From positions 2,065,195-2,129,194 of the forward strand of contig JAPTYO010000027.1 of assembly GCA_036873135.1 (NCBI GenBank): 64,000 bases of DNA, given 5' to 3'. The DNA comes from Clarkia xantiana subsp. parviflora (lineage: Eukaryota > Streptophyta > Magnoliopsida > Myrtales > Onagraceae). This document shows positions 10,690 through 21,056 of this stretch, piece by piece (the first letter of the stretch is position 1; each line of letters opens with the position of its first letter). The notes below the pieces were generated by a model. It was not told where the DNA came from, made no database searches, and was given only the letters and a program-made list of their open reading frames with translations. A program made the position numbers and the translations under genes.

Positions 10690-11329
10690 ACGAGAGAAAA
10701 TCTAAGATAGATGTAACTGAGCACAGACCCCATACATCGGAGTGCACTAAATCAAATATGCTAGCAGACCGACGAATGACCCTGGGTGGATGAGAAGTAC
10801 GAACATGTTTGCCCTGAACACATGACTCACAGACTAGTTCTGAAACAGACTGAAATTCAGGACGGATCGTTTTTAGTACCTGTAGAGATGGATGCCCCAA
10901 CTGATAATGAACCTCCTTCGCACTACTAGTGCTCTTGTACGCAACTCGTTGAGGTGAGCTCTCCAGGTAATACAGACCATTGTACTTATATGCAGTGCCA
11001 ATCAATTTGTTAGTCCCTAATTCCTGAAATGTGCATTTAGTTGGAGTGAAAGTAACTGAGCAATATAATTGTTCTATTAGTTTGCTCACAGACAGGAGAT
11101 TGTTAGGAAAAGAAGGAACATATAAGACAGTTGATAAATGCATATGTGGTGAAAACTGAACAGATCCTATTCCTTCTATATGACAGGTACTGCCGTTGGC
11201 AATTTGAACAGGTGGTTGTGAGGTAGTGGTAAGTCCTGACAGTAAACTCTTGTTACCAGTCATGTGATCAGTTGCACCTGAATCAACAATCCATGATGAT
11301 TTTGATGCTAATAAACATTTGGAAGTCAT
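10661..11329 (-). pseudogene. pol: Copia-A protease and GAG-pre-integrase domain
   Basis: SWIVDSGATDHMTGNKSLL is the copia aspartic protease active site (Asp-Ser-Gly). It is followed by LYVPSFPNNLLSVSKL and then the zinc-binding GAG-pre-integrase segment (HYQLGHPSLQVLKTI, CESCVQGKHVRTSHPP). It ends with FDLVHSDVWGLC, the start of the integrase core, before the frame is lost. Confidence 0.85.
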
Positions 11330-11619
11330 ACCTGGGGGGCGATAATAGTCCTCGTAGTTTGAAGCTGAGGTGTCACGTTGACACGAGAGAAGCCCAACTG
11401 CGCAAGTTGCTGAATAGTCGTAGCAACTTCATCTGCATTAATATTTCTACCGACTGATTTATCAAGACTTGACTGACATGTGGATCTTACCCATGTAAGA
11501 TTTTGGTATTACTACTGAGTTCTCCATCGAGATAAATTGGAACAAATATCAAAGTGCAGAACCAGCAACAGACAAGATCGAAGTAGAAACGACAGCAGCA
11601 ATTTGTAAACAATCAGAAA

Positions 11620-11800
11620 GGAACAGATCTTGTCACAAATCAAAAACGGACCAGATTCCGTCACAAATCAGAAACGAACTAGATTCTGTCACAAATCAGA
11701 AACGCACCAGATTCCGTCATAAATCAGAAACGCACAAGATTCCGTCATAAATCAGAAACGCACCAGATTCCGTCACAATCAGAAACGAACCAGATTCGAG
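11620..11800 (-). repeat. 33 bp minisatellite in Copia-A leader/gag region
   Basis: About six copies of a unit of about 33 bp built on AATCAGAAACGCACCAGATT with CCGTCACA/CCGTCATA. They sit where gag would be expected (between primer site and protease). The surrounding 11330-12220 has no recognisable gag domain. Confidence 0.75.
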
Positions 11801-12222
11801 CAGCAGCAAATCAGACCGGATCAGATAATCAAGCCGGACCGATATTTAGCAATCAAACCAGAAATCTGACCGGACCAGCAACAAAACCGACCAGTTTACT
11901 TGACCACTAACAGCGATGCAATCCAATCGAATCAAAATAAGCAGCAGCGGCAATTCAATCGTGAGGCAGCTCAGAGAGTAACCTAACCAGACAGATCGAA
12001 GCAGAGACAGACGGGTCGTCGCCGGCGCGATTGGAGAGTAGAGGTGGCGACAGCGGTTAGCGACGACAGCAGGACAGGGCTCAGGTCTCTGGATTGCAGG
12101 CGCAACTGAGATGGTGGTGAGTGACAGGGCAGCTGCCGTCGGACAGAGCGGCCACCGGGCAATCAGCTGTGGTTGCATAGACGACAAAATCAGCTGAAAG
12201 CAAAGGTAAATTAAGATAACCA

Positions 12223-12235
12223 GGCTCTGATACCA
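12223..12235 (-). promoter_or_regulatory. Copia-A primer binding site (initiator Met tRNA type)
   Basis: On the minus strand this reads TGGTATCAGAGCC, the usual copia primer site complementary to the 3' end of initiator methionine tRNA. It fixes the inner edge of the 5' LTR at 12236. Confidence 0.85.
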
Positions 12236-12418
12236 TGAAAGTTTGATAAAACTCAGTATATTCAATGAATGATATTACATGAATATATAACGAGTACAAT
12301 GGCTAGATATGGAAAAAGCTAAACTAGCAAAATAATAATTACAAAATATACAAAGATTATGCATGCTACTATATTTAATAGACCAAACAACTCGTCAGGT
12401 CTGATTCAGGTCTTACAC
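12236..12418 (-). repeat. Copia-A 5' LTR (outer edge tentative)
   Basis: Starts directly beside the primer site. On the minus strand it ends in TTTCA and a possible TG start gives TGTGTAAGACC at 12418, for about 183 bp. With no partner LTR in the window the outer edge is a guess. Confidence 0.45.
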
Positions 12419-12453
12419 ACATGACCTTTTCTGGCATTCGGTCCCCACAGAAC

Positions 12454-12632
12454 GAGAAATTCTTCGGTGGGTCGGAGGCAACAGCTGGCTCCTAGCTGTT
12501 GCCCCATCACCCAATGATGTTCTGACACGTGTCAAGGTGTCAGAACATTTCTGCAATTTGTCTCACTTCTATTGGGTGAATGGGCAACAGCTAGGAGCCA
12601 GCTGTTGCCACCGATGCACCCTAGAATTTCTC
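12454..12632. mobile_element. Mutator-type MITE, 179 bp
   Basis: The two ends are inverted copies over about 60 bp (starting GAGAAATTCT, with GGCAACAGCTGGCTCC inside), about 90 percent alike. The flanks carry an exact 9 bp duplication, CCACAGAAC, at 12445-12453 and 12633-12641. A 9 bp duplication with long inverted ends and no coding sequence is the signature of a small non-autonomous MULE. Each arm also contains its own palindrome (CAGCTGGCTCCTAGCTG). Confidence 0.85.
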
Positions 12633-12958
12633 CCACAGAACCGAGCACAGATCAGCCGGTTGTTTACCCAAATGACAGGCCTAGGCCGGGGCATCCACTA
12701 AATAATTAGAGGCCAACTCAACTGGTTGAATTAAAAGGAGAAGAAAATCGTAGTAATTCCATACTTCTTAGCTAACTTAGCATGCAAGGCGATAATGTTC
12801 TACTACGAGCATTGCATAATATATATAAGCTATAAAAAAAAAAAGAGGTTTGAAAAATGAGCTAATTGAAGACTTGCTATCAAGAAACTGACATATACAA
12901 CTTGTTTTAAGATTAACTAGAGATTATAATTACAAGATATTGCCTAAACAGAAGCTAT

Positions 12959-13022
12959 GAAGTCATTATCATAAACAATGTGCTGCTGCTGAAGTCATTA
13001 TCATAAACAATGTGCTGCTGCT
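12959..13022. repeat. 32 bp tandem duplication downstream of CDT1
   Basis: A 32 bp unit starting GAAGTCATTATCATAAAC is present twice in exact tandem, just past the CDT1 stop codon, probably in its 3' UTR. The remaining 12642-12958 shows nothing else I can name. Confidence 0.8.
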
Positions 13023-13037
13023 TCGTGGTTCTAACCC

Positions 13038-15506
13038 TCACTTTGCTTCTGTAAGTCTTTTACGTATTTCATCAGCATTTGATGATTTCTTGATGCTGCA
13101 TTTCAAAATGGTTGTTATGCTTCAGTAAAATATTGACCTTGAAATCATGACTATCTAAGAGAAGGGAACTCACCAAACAATTACATCTCCAGTTGATGCT
13201 GATTTCTCCATGATCCACTCGGGTGCTAATTCAATCAGAACCCCAAGTTCTTCCTCAGCTTCCACTGCAAACATGAAGAACAAAAAAAATCCAAACTTGA
13301 GTTCATCTAAATTTAAAAGTTTCATCTTGAGCAATATATGTATTTCATGTGACATGTTCTTGAACAGGATTTACCTCTGTCAACAATGTCAGAGCAGCTT
13401 GTAACGATCTTGTACAAAAGTTCCTGTTTCGTCATAACAGTTCGATTCAAACTCCTGAACAAATGTCGGATTGTGTCGAATCGCTTCGGAAGGTTCTCCA
13501 TTGTCTTTCGTCTTCTCTTGGCGAGTGAAATTGCGGGATCCTTTTCTTCGATCAACCACTGCTCCTTTTCTCTGATCTGTAAATTGACATCACATTAGTA
13601 CTTAGGTCTGTTTTTACGGAAAAGAGTAAAGATTAAGAATATATATATAATTTAAAGAAAGATGATTTCACCGATTGCAGAAAGCTATCTGACAGAACAT
13701 CATCTCTGTACCATGTTCCATTGTCTTCTTCAGAAAATTGCAGCGTCCTACTGCGCGGGGGCCGCCTAACCAATTTGTTCAAAGGATTTTCACAATCATC
13801 TTTCGGGATATTGAGACTTCTCTTTGTTTGCTGCGAGGCACGAATCTCGGCAATGGTCTGAACTGGAGTTGAGGCAAATTTTGAAGGAGTTGAATCGAGG
13901 TTCTTTGTCTCTTTGATCGGAGTTTCCATTGAAGGAGAAGCCGATAGAATGCTGAAATTCACTTTAATGGGAGTTGCCAGTGAATTGGAGTTCTCCTCCC
14001 GAAAGGATGGAGAATCTACAAAAAGCTCTGATTGGAGATGATGATTCTTGTCCATTAAGGTTTTTTCCATGTTTCTTGAAAATCGTTGCTTGAAAGACTG
14101 GGAAAGATGAAAACTAATTGGTTTCAAGATTCCATCAGTCCTCGTTGATGTCTGAGCAGAGCTGGACTGTAATTGACCGAATGGTTCAGGAAGTGACTCT
14201 TCAGGAATATCATCCCCCTGATTTACCCCAAAAAAAAACGTATTTTTTAGACCGGATTGATTGATTTCAAAATTCAACTACACAGAATATTATAGACAAA
14301 GTGTTGTATTTTTGTTACCTCTGGATGTGTTTTGATGAATTCCAAAAGCCTAGACCGGAATATCTTTTGCATATTCATGTTCTTGTCTTTTGTTGTCTCA
14401 AAGGCATCTGCATTCAGTGAGATGTGAAGATCCGGCTTCGTACAATGAGTTTGCTCATCCATCACCATCATCTTCTTTAACTCAATGGCCTCCGGAAATA
14501 TTTTCTTTAGTTGAGCCAAGTTACGGTATGTGAAGTTCCTAAGATGAGTAGTAATTAAGAGACCAAAATAAGTGAGTAGAAAGAAGCACACAGTAATAAT
14601 TGTAATTTGTATGACTATTACCGAAACCCTAAACTCATTGAAACCTTTTGATCCTTACAAATTGAATACCAAACCCAAAATGCAAATATATTATCTTAAA
14701 ACCAACAATGTCATCTTGAAACAAAAAATCAACACATATACAACAACCTGCAAATATAAGATTCAATCTGCTCATCTCAGTACCCTTTTCTATCACTTGA
14801 CCTCACCCAGATGAGCAATTACTTAAGCATTTTGTGATCCAGACCAACACAGCCTTGTCCCTTTCAAGTTTCTCTTAAAGCAGGAACGTTCTATTGTAAT
14901 CAAATCAACAAAGTATCTAGGATCCAAGGCATCATGTCTCACTACCCACCCATTTTCTAGGAACAAGAACAAAGGAAACGTAGATTTATACCTTTCAGTA
15001 AGAACCTTGATCTTGATGCATAGGTTGGTGAAGAGCGGCGTCGTCAACTTCAATTTCGACAACCGGACCGAATTAACCAATGCATTGAAGAACTTAATCA
15101 AGGTTTCATACCTGAAAAGAACCCCAAACAATAAAATCAGTAACAATATTGAAAGCGAAAGAATAATAATATTACCAAATAAATTATGAAATCCCAGTCA
15201 AAACCCTTACTTTTCAGGTAACTCCGGCGACCCACTACTCAACTTCTGGACTGAACACAAGATCTCCTTCTGGGAAGATTCAGTTTTCGCGGTAGGCAGG
15301 CCCCGATTGGATTTTCGGAGGCTCTCAGCCACCCTTCTTACTTCTTTGATCGACAGAGCGACACCTCTGTTCCGGGTTCGCCTTGGAAGCAGCTCTGCAG
15401 GCTCTTGCGGAGATGTAGAGCTCGTTAGGATCTCCTTTGTTGCTTTTGAGGCAGATGTAAAGGGTTTCTTCGATCTGCAGCGAATAGATGCAGAATCGGA
15501 AGCCAT
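13038..15506 (-). CDS. CDT1: CDT1 DNA replication licensing factor, seven exons
   Basis: CDT1 works with CDC6 and ORC in the nucleus to load MCM helicase at origins in G1. Exons on the minus strand: 15211-15506, 14992-15111, 14319-14538, 13672-14217, 13375-13576, 13174-13264 and 13038-13095. All introns are GT-AG, and the total is 1533 nt (510 residues plus TGA). The start is MASDSAS at 15506; an in-frame start at 15554 is less likely. Exons 2-3 hold the central CDT1 fold (YETLIKFFNALVNSVRL, LTER, FTYRNLAQLKKIFPEAIEL, KPDLHISLNADAFE). Exons 5-7 hold the C-terminal winged helix that binds MCM (LPKRFDTIRHLFRSLNRTVMT, CSDIVDR, ELAPEW, ending IRKRLTEAK). The length is close to plant CDT1 proteins. 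Transposons flank it on both sides but no damage is visible. Confidence 0.9.
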
Positions 15507-15608
15507 GGTTGAGGAGGAGAAAGAAAAGAGGCTGAAGAAGGAAGGAACGAACAATTGGACAGAAAATATGGCTGGCGGTTGTGAGGTGCTTACTTATCTA
15601 GGGCTGAC

Positions 15609-15661
15609 TTTTGGCGGGAGCAGATGACACCCGCCAAAATATGTCGTTTCTTCCCGCGAAA
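15609..15661. promoter_or_regulatory. Three E2F-type sites upstream of CDT1
   Basis: TTTTGGCGGGA at 15609-15619, the inverted CCCGCCAAAA at 15630-15639 and TTCCCGCGAAA at 15651-15661 all match the E2F/DP consensus. They lie about 100-155 bp upstream of the CDT1 start codon. Plant CDT1 genes are known E2F targets, so S-phase/G1 control through these sites is a reasonable inference. Confidence 0.75.
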
Positions 15662-15664
15662 TAA

Positions 15665-16425
15665 CTAACGGAGTTAAGTGGTGCCGTTTAATGTTTTTGT
15701 CGTCTTCGCACTAGCCCACCCTGACTTTTCCCTTTTGTTAACTTGCACCCAATACTTTATTGGGAGTTTTTTTTATTATTATTATTAACAGGTTATTTAG
15801 TGCCGACTTATCACCGGTACGGTGATCTAGTGTTTAAGAATGTTTACTCTTATGTGTCTAGACTTCGAGGTTACGGACTCGAAACCCCTCATGGGTGTTA
15901 CCTGGTGGAAGTCTGATTAAAAATATTACATCATGTCTGCCCTATAGACATGGGACTTGCTAGGATACTTTGAAAGTATCCATACATTAGACTTATTTTT
16001 GCAATTTTACCCAAAACTTTGTATATAAAACACTTCATTCTTTGAAAAATTCTGAAAATCAATATAAAAATAGTGTAAAATATAAAAATAGAAGTAAAAA
16101 TAAAACAGTATTTGAGTTAACTTTAAAAAGATATGTAATATATATATATATAAGAAACAATTATATTTTTAGAAAAAAATATTAAAAATATTAGATACAA
16201 AAATTAAACTGAATAATCACAATAGTTATATCGTAGAAAATAAAAACTAAGAGTTTAAAAAAATAAAAAAACATTTCAGGGGCGAAAATGAAAATGAAAA
16301 TTATTATTAATAAGAGACAAAGTAATAATGCTCTTAAAATTGAAGGATTAAACAATAAATAAAATAATTGCTAAAGAAAAATAATACATGGAAGCACCAA
16401 TACTTTCAAATGATGTTAGACAAAC
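15665..16425. other. AT-rich intergenic DNA, no gene seen
   Basis: Mostly AT-rich sequence without open frames. At 15785-16000 there is a moderately GC stretch with TCTAGTGTTTAAGAATG and GGACTCGAAACCCC, faintly like a tRNA-derived SINE promoter, but too weak to call. Confidence 0.5.
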
Positions 16426-16433
16426 CTTACATA

Positions 16434-17462
16434 CAGTGGCGTAGCTAAGATCCGGGGTCAGGGGATGCAGAGTGATAATTTTTTTTACCCTTATAGTAAT
16501 CTAAGAAAGTCCAAATACCAAAATCTGCCTAAACCATACAATTAAATAAAAACCGGTGTTTAAAAAAACTAGAAAATTAAATAAATCCTAAATTATATTA
16601 AAAACAAACTCATAAAACTACATAACCCTATTGAGTTTTGTGTACAGTTTGGTCAGGATAACATAGATGATAAAAAATGATTAAATGTTTTACCATCTAT
16701 GATTAATTCAGCCAAAATTTACACCTAACATAATAGGTTTTTAGAAGAAAAAAAATCATAAAATTAAATAAAAAAATGTACAATAAAATCTAAATTTAAC
16801 AAAAAAAAGTTAGGCGACAGACATCGTTGTTCAGAAAAGTGGCGCTGAAATTTTTAAGGAGAGAGCCGCTATTTCAGACAAATCACGGTGGATATTTTGG
16901 TATTTAGCTAAACATTGTATATAAATAATTATTTAAAAAGTCGAAAAATACATGCAAGTTTTTGTTTTTATAAAAAAAACTAAAAATTTATAGTCTAATA
17001 ATTTAAAAGTAAATTGCCAAAAAATTACAATGACTATTACGAAATTTCATACTTTGGAAATGAAACATAATATACTCCTTATCAACAGACTAAATACATC
17101 TTTCTCAATGAAAGTCACTAAATAATCGTTCCGTCACTCGAATACATATTTCTCAGATTAGATATTTATTTCAATATAAATATATATTATCAGTTTGATA
17201 GTTAGATATAATCTTAGATATACAATTATATATACAAACTATATATAAATTAAGTATAATAAAGTAAATAATATATATGTATATATAACATTCATATTTA
17301 ATGTTACACACACTTTCATATTTAAATGCATGGTGCAACATTTTGTTTTTTTAATAAAGTCAGGGAGTGCAAAACTTACATATCCATTAATATATACATT
17401 ATTTTCTATAAAGTGGAGATTGCAGTTGCACCCCCTCAACTATACATGGCTTTGCCACACTG
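16434..17462. mobile_element. hAT-like non-autonomous element, about 1.03 kb
   Basis: The left end reads CAGTGGCGTAGCTAAG, followed about 10 bp on by GGGGTCAGGGGATGCA. The right end, reverse complemented, reads CAGTGTGGCAAAGCC with GAGGGGGTGCA. The 8 bp flanks CTTACATA and CCTACATG agree at 6 of 8 positions. The ends resemble hAT (Tip100-like) termini and those of the hAT-like element at 39091. The interior is AT-rich and non-coding. Confidence 0.55.
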
Positions 17463-17493
17463 CCTACATGCCGCATCAAGTATATGATGAGGC

Positions 17494-18833
17494 TGTAGGA
17501 TTTAGGGGATTAATGCTACGGAAACAAAATCCTAGATACGTGCATGGCAACTAATACATAACGGAATAACATGCACATACCAATAATGTTTCCTGTAGCC
17601 CAAGACCGTTGAGGGGAGTTCTCTATCTGCCTGACGGTTCCCTGTAGAGGTTCCTGTTAGAGAAGCCCTACGCGAACTATGCCTCACAGCAAAGCCTCAG
17701 TCGATTCTCGCCGGATGGATCTCTTGGAGTAAATTGCTCGACACAATTTGGCACCTCCTTTCTCCTTGGGTGGTTTGGCTGAAACTCTATATATTTAGTG
17801 ATGAGGGTTTTCTTTTAATCTCACCACTTAGGAAGAGAGGAATAGTATTAGTGTTGTTATGAAACCCTCCTAGGACTCCCTATTTATAAGAGGAGTAAAG
17901 TTGACAAAATTTCACTTTACCCCTTGATGGATATGTGCCCAATTCGAGTTCGTATTTATATTTCGGGCCTCGTAAACACGTCAAAATTACATCTCGACTT
18001 GAAAAACGTCTCCCAAAGGGTCAAAACGGTCCGGAAGCGCGTTACGCGCGTCCGGATTGCATTTGCAACCCGGACGTCCGGATTGCATTGCGGGTATCAG
18101 GTGATTACCGTTTCCGCGATTACTGTTACGTGTAGAGAAGTCAAGTTCGCGCATTGCCAATATGGATGACGGTTACCGCTTGCTTTTGAACCGTCATCAA
18201 ACCGCTTTAAAACCGGGTCCGATCCCAAGGAAGCCTATAAATAGGAGGCCTTGGCCACCCATTTTCACACATCCTCTCATTTGCCCAACTTTGGTATTTT
18301 GAGCTCTGACTTCTCTCTAGAAATATTTTCTCTCTCTAGAATTACTCTTTTAGCCCTATAGTGACTTAAGCTTCGGAGAGGGCTCCGCTAGCACCACCCC
18401 CCCTCTCCGTGCTAGCACCGGTCATTTGTGCAGGAATCGACGCCCAGACGCCCGAACTTGTGCACAGACCACCGCCTTCTGAGACTCAGACACCCCCTGA
18501 GACACAACCGCGCTTTGAGACACAGACTTTTCCGGGACTCAACCGAACACTCGTCAGTGGCACAAACCTCTTTCAGACGAAGGGTTACAGCCCTAAAACC
18601 CGCTCAACCATACGAACAGACGCGTCCCCACGACCCAGTTCATCCAGGACGCAACACCCCTCACTAAAGTTGGCCGGCCATGTGTGTTAGGGAGGCCCAA
18701 TTTTGGGCCTGCCATGTCAATTGAGATTTTAGGCCTAGCCCAAAATCCCTAATATGACACTACCTAATTCTTAGGTACATGGAATTAATTAATGGGCTCC
18801 CAATTACGGAAGCCCATAGTCCAAATGCTTACA
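17494..18833 (-). repeat. Copia-B 3' LTR, with a solo LTR inserted
   Basis: Homologous, in inverted orientation, to the Copia-C LTR at 28144-28740. Without the 737 bp solo-LTR insertion it is about 603 bp, against 597 bp for Copia-C. It is bounded by TGTAGG on the left and CTTACA on the right, and on its inner side is the copia-like polypurine tract GCGAGTGGGAGC (minus strand, 18834-18845). A TATA box (TTATAAATAG) lies near 17885 on the minus strand. Confidence 0.8.
17925..18656 (+). mobile_element. Solo LTR of a Tat-like element
   Basis: TGATGGATATGTGCCC at the start, GACGCAACA at the end, and an exact 5 bp duplication CCCCT at 17920-17924 and 18657-18661. It has a TATA box (CCTATAAATAGG, 18234) and a CT-rich leader typical of an LTR. 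The start resembles the Tat-C LTR (TGATGGACATACGC). Its internal region was lost, most simply by LTR-LTR recombination. Confidence 0.85.
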
Positions 18834-19793
18834 GCTCCCACTCGCCGGAATGGGAGGGTGCCTATTAATAAGTTGTTCTCCAACACATCTGCATTTGGTC
18901 TTCGGTCCAATCCATGCTCCGAATAGTTCATACGAGGTTTGTCGTGCGACCGGCGGACACGCAGGCATCGTGCTACTCATCTGTTAGGAGTGTTGTAGCG
19001 CCCGCGGAACGTTGATTCCCCATGTCTATTCAACCTGTGAAAATAAAGTGCCGCGCTGTATCCTTGGTCAATTGTAATTCTCCAATTGCATAGTTTCCAC
19101 ATAGGAATACTCCTTCAGGGCATCCGTACAAGTATTCACTACCTTTTAACTTATGTAAGGCTGGTGGCCACCTAGTGAATACAAGAGTCGGAGAATTTCA
19201 GGTGTACTTGACCATCCGCATCGCTCATACCTTTAATCAAACCCAACCGGTTTCCAAGACGTGGTCACTAGGACTTTTTGTTCGGCACTACGCTCGTACG
19301 CCGGGAAGCGAACATTGAGCCTGACCTTATGTATGAGTTCTGAGTCCATAATGATACTTTTGATGCTTCTTCATATAGCATCCGAGATCAGTCACACGCT
19401 CTAGGTGAAGAAGTTTGTGCCCATCCGAATCTCGTGGATTCTATCTAGCAGAACCGAGCATAACCCTGTGGTCGAACATTGGGCGCGTAGTATGAAGCAC
19501 GCGTCGATAGCATAACCTGAGTTTAGTCATGAAGTGAGAAATGTCATATGCTATCGCAGATTTGTCATCTGGCGCAAAATGTGGTTTATTACGAACAAAG
19601 TTTGTAACGACGATTTGCAGAACTTAGATCATGTCGTGTTAGTCCGAAAACCAAATGATCGTTCTGCTTAACTAGGTTTTCCACAATGGTTCTTAGCCAG
19701 TCTTGACTTAATGGAGAACCTCTTCTCCGCCAAGACGACCGAGCCTGTGTGACGAGGCTTGGCTCACATTCGACATTATTTTACTTTGGAGGT
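18834..19793 (-). other. Copia-B 3' untranslated region
   Basis: Lies between the polypurine tract of the Copia-B LTR and the left end of Tat-B. No open frame on the minus strand gives recognisable RNase H or other pol residues, so it is read as the long 3' non-coding part of Copia-B. Confidence 0.45.
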
Positions 19794-20517
19794 TGTTGGG
19801 ATCAAAATGACGTGGCTTGAACTTCTGGTAATGGACTTCGAGATCTCGCCTGGGGTTAGCTCCTTTAGGTGTCTGTGTCGACCTCGGGGTGACTTAGTTT
19901 CCTTTAGGTTCTTTGTGAAAGGCGAGGACCTGAAAAGGGGTGGGGATGACCCCTGATTCCACTCTGAAGCTTAAGTCAGTAATGGAATATCAAAGAGCAC
20001 TTTAAGAAGTATCTGAATGTAAGTATTTAAATAATGAAAGTGTTCCCCTATTTATAGGGGAAATATACTGACTTTAAATGGTGGTTACCCTCTTGGGAGG
20101 GTTTCTGTCAAGAGTCGGTGTCAGCAGGTGACAAGCAGGTCGCCACCTCACCTTTCCTTAGCTAGGAAGGTTTCCTTCTGGCGGTTGAAGCAGGTCGCCA
20201 CTTGTCCCTTCCTTAAGAGGAAGGGTTTCCTCTAAGGCGGCAAGTCAGGTTGCCAGTTGTCCTTTCCTTAAGAGGAAGGTTTCTTTAATAATACTTGGTT
20301 GTCAACTCGACTCTTGCCTTAAGAGGGTGAGTTTGGAGATTGACTGGTCGCTGGTCTTTGAGGACCTTGAATGTCGACCATCCCAATATTTGGTGTCGAC
20401 CATCTTTCTTGGTTTTGACATTCTGAGCATGATTAGTCGTCGACCTATTTTGGGGATCTCGACTTATATGCGCTCGACTTGTTCATACTGGTCCATTCTG
20501 AAGATCATAACCCAACA
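19794..20517 (-). repeat. Tat-B 3' LTR
   Basis: Bounded by inverted ends TGTTGGG and CCCAACA (724 bp). At its right edge stands CTTGCCCCCGAG, which is the minus-strand polypurine tract CTCGGGGGCAAG shared with Tat-C. A TATA box lies in the palindrome CCCCTATTTATAGGGG near 20045. Confidence 0.75.
20130..20345. repeat. Tandem hairpin units inside the Tat-B LTR
   Basis: Four units of 52-59 bp, each holding GTCGCCAC or a variant and an inverted repeat around CCTTAAGAGG (for example CCCTTCC/GGAAGGG). The last unit has changed to ACTC/GAGT on the outer arms. Confidence 0.65.
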
Positions 20518-21056
20518 CTTGCCCCCGAGACTTGATCATCGGCTTCTCATGAATAAGAGGTCTTAAGTCGAGTATTGATCCATTAGTTCCCTTTGTTGGG
20601 CAATATCTTTGGTTGATTTGCCGTCTTTAGACTTTATCGGTGTCTTGAGTCGAGGTTTAGATCCTCAGGCGAGATTAGGATCTCTTCAATCGAGTTGGTG
20701 ATCTGCACTCCTAACCTTTAGATGGCTTTGAGAAGCTCAATAGTCACAACTGTTGTATTTGCACAACGGTAATGTTGTCAGTAATTACACCAATGAATGA
20801 TGGCCTCGGGAAAACTTCCTTAGGAAGATATCTTGGGTAGTGGAAACTTTGGTATAACTACTATTTCACTTACAGTTTTCACCTTTTGCTCCTGTTCTTA
20901 TTCACTCTGGCGAATCGATATAGTGCTTTCTTTATCAACCCCAATTCTCCACACTCCTACTCTCTCGAGGAAAGAATCTTATTCGGAGTCGCCACTGCTG
21001 GTCCTTCAAACCCTAATCGAGAAGCGTCTTTTTTGAAATCGCTTTCTAGAACTCTG

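Larger units (their letters stand above)
9281..12418 (-). mobile_element. Copia-A: Ty1/copia element, interrupted by Tat-A
   Basis: Reading on the minus strand from right to left: probable LTR, initiator-Met tRNA primer site, a noncoding stretch with a minisatellite in place of gag, protease, GAG-pre-integrase, integrase, and the first part of RT. The RT stops making sense at LHQLDVKN (9281), where Tat-A begins; the rest of RT, RNase H and the 3' LTR should lie left of the window. The order PR-INT-RT defines copia. Gag is missing and several frames are broken, so the copy is dead. Confidence 0.85.

Noticed and set aside
15785..16000. tRNA-derived SINE
   Set aside because: Only a weak box-B-like GGACTCGAAACC and no clear ends, tail or duplication.
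18409..18690. 93-codon proline/threonine-rich frame
   Set aside because: Lies in the solo LTR and runs across its right border into the copia LTR.
9276..19793. The same 5 bp gaggt next to Tat-A (9276) and Tat-B (19789) as a sign of site preference
   Set aside because: Each has only one visible copy, so neither is a proven target duplication; one shared 5-mer is easily chance.
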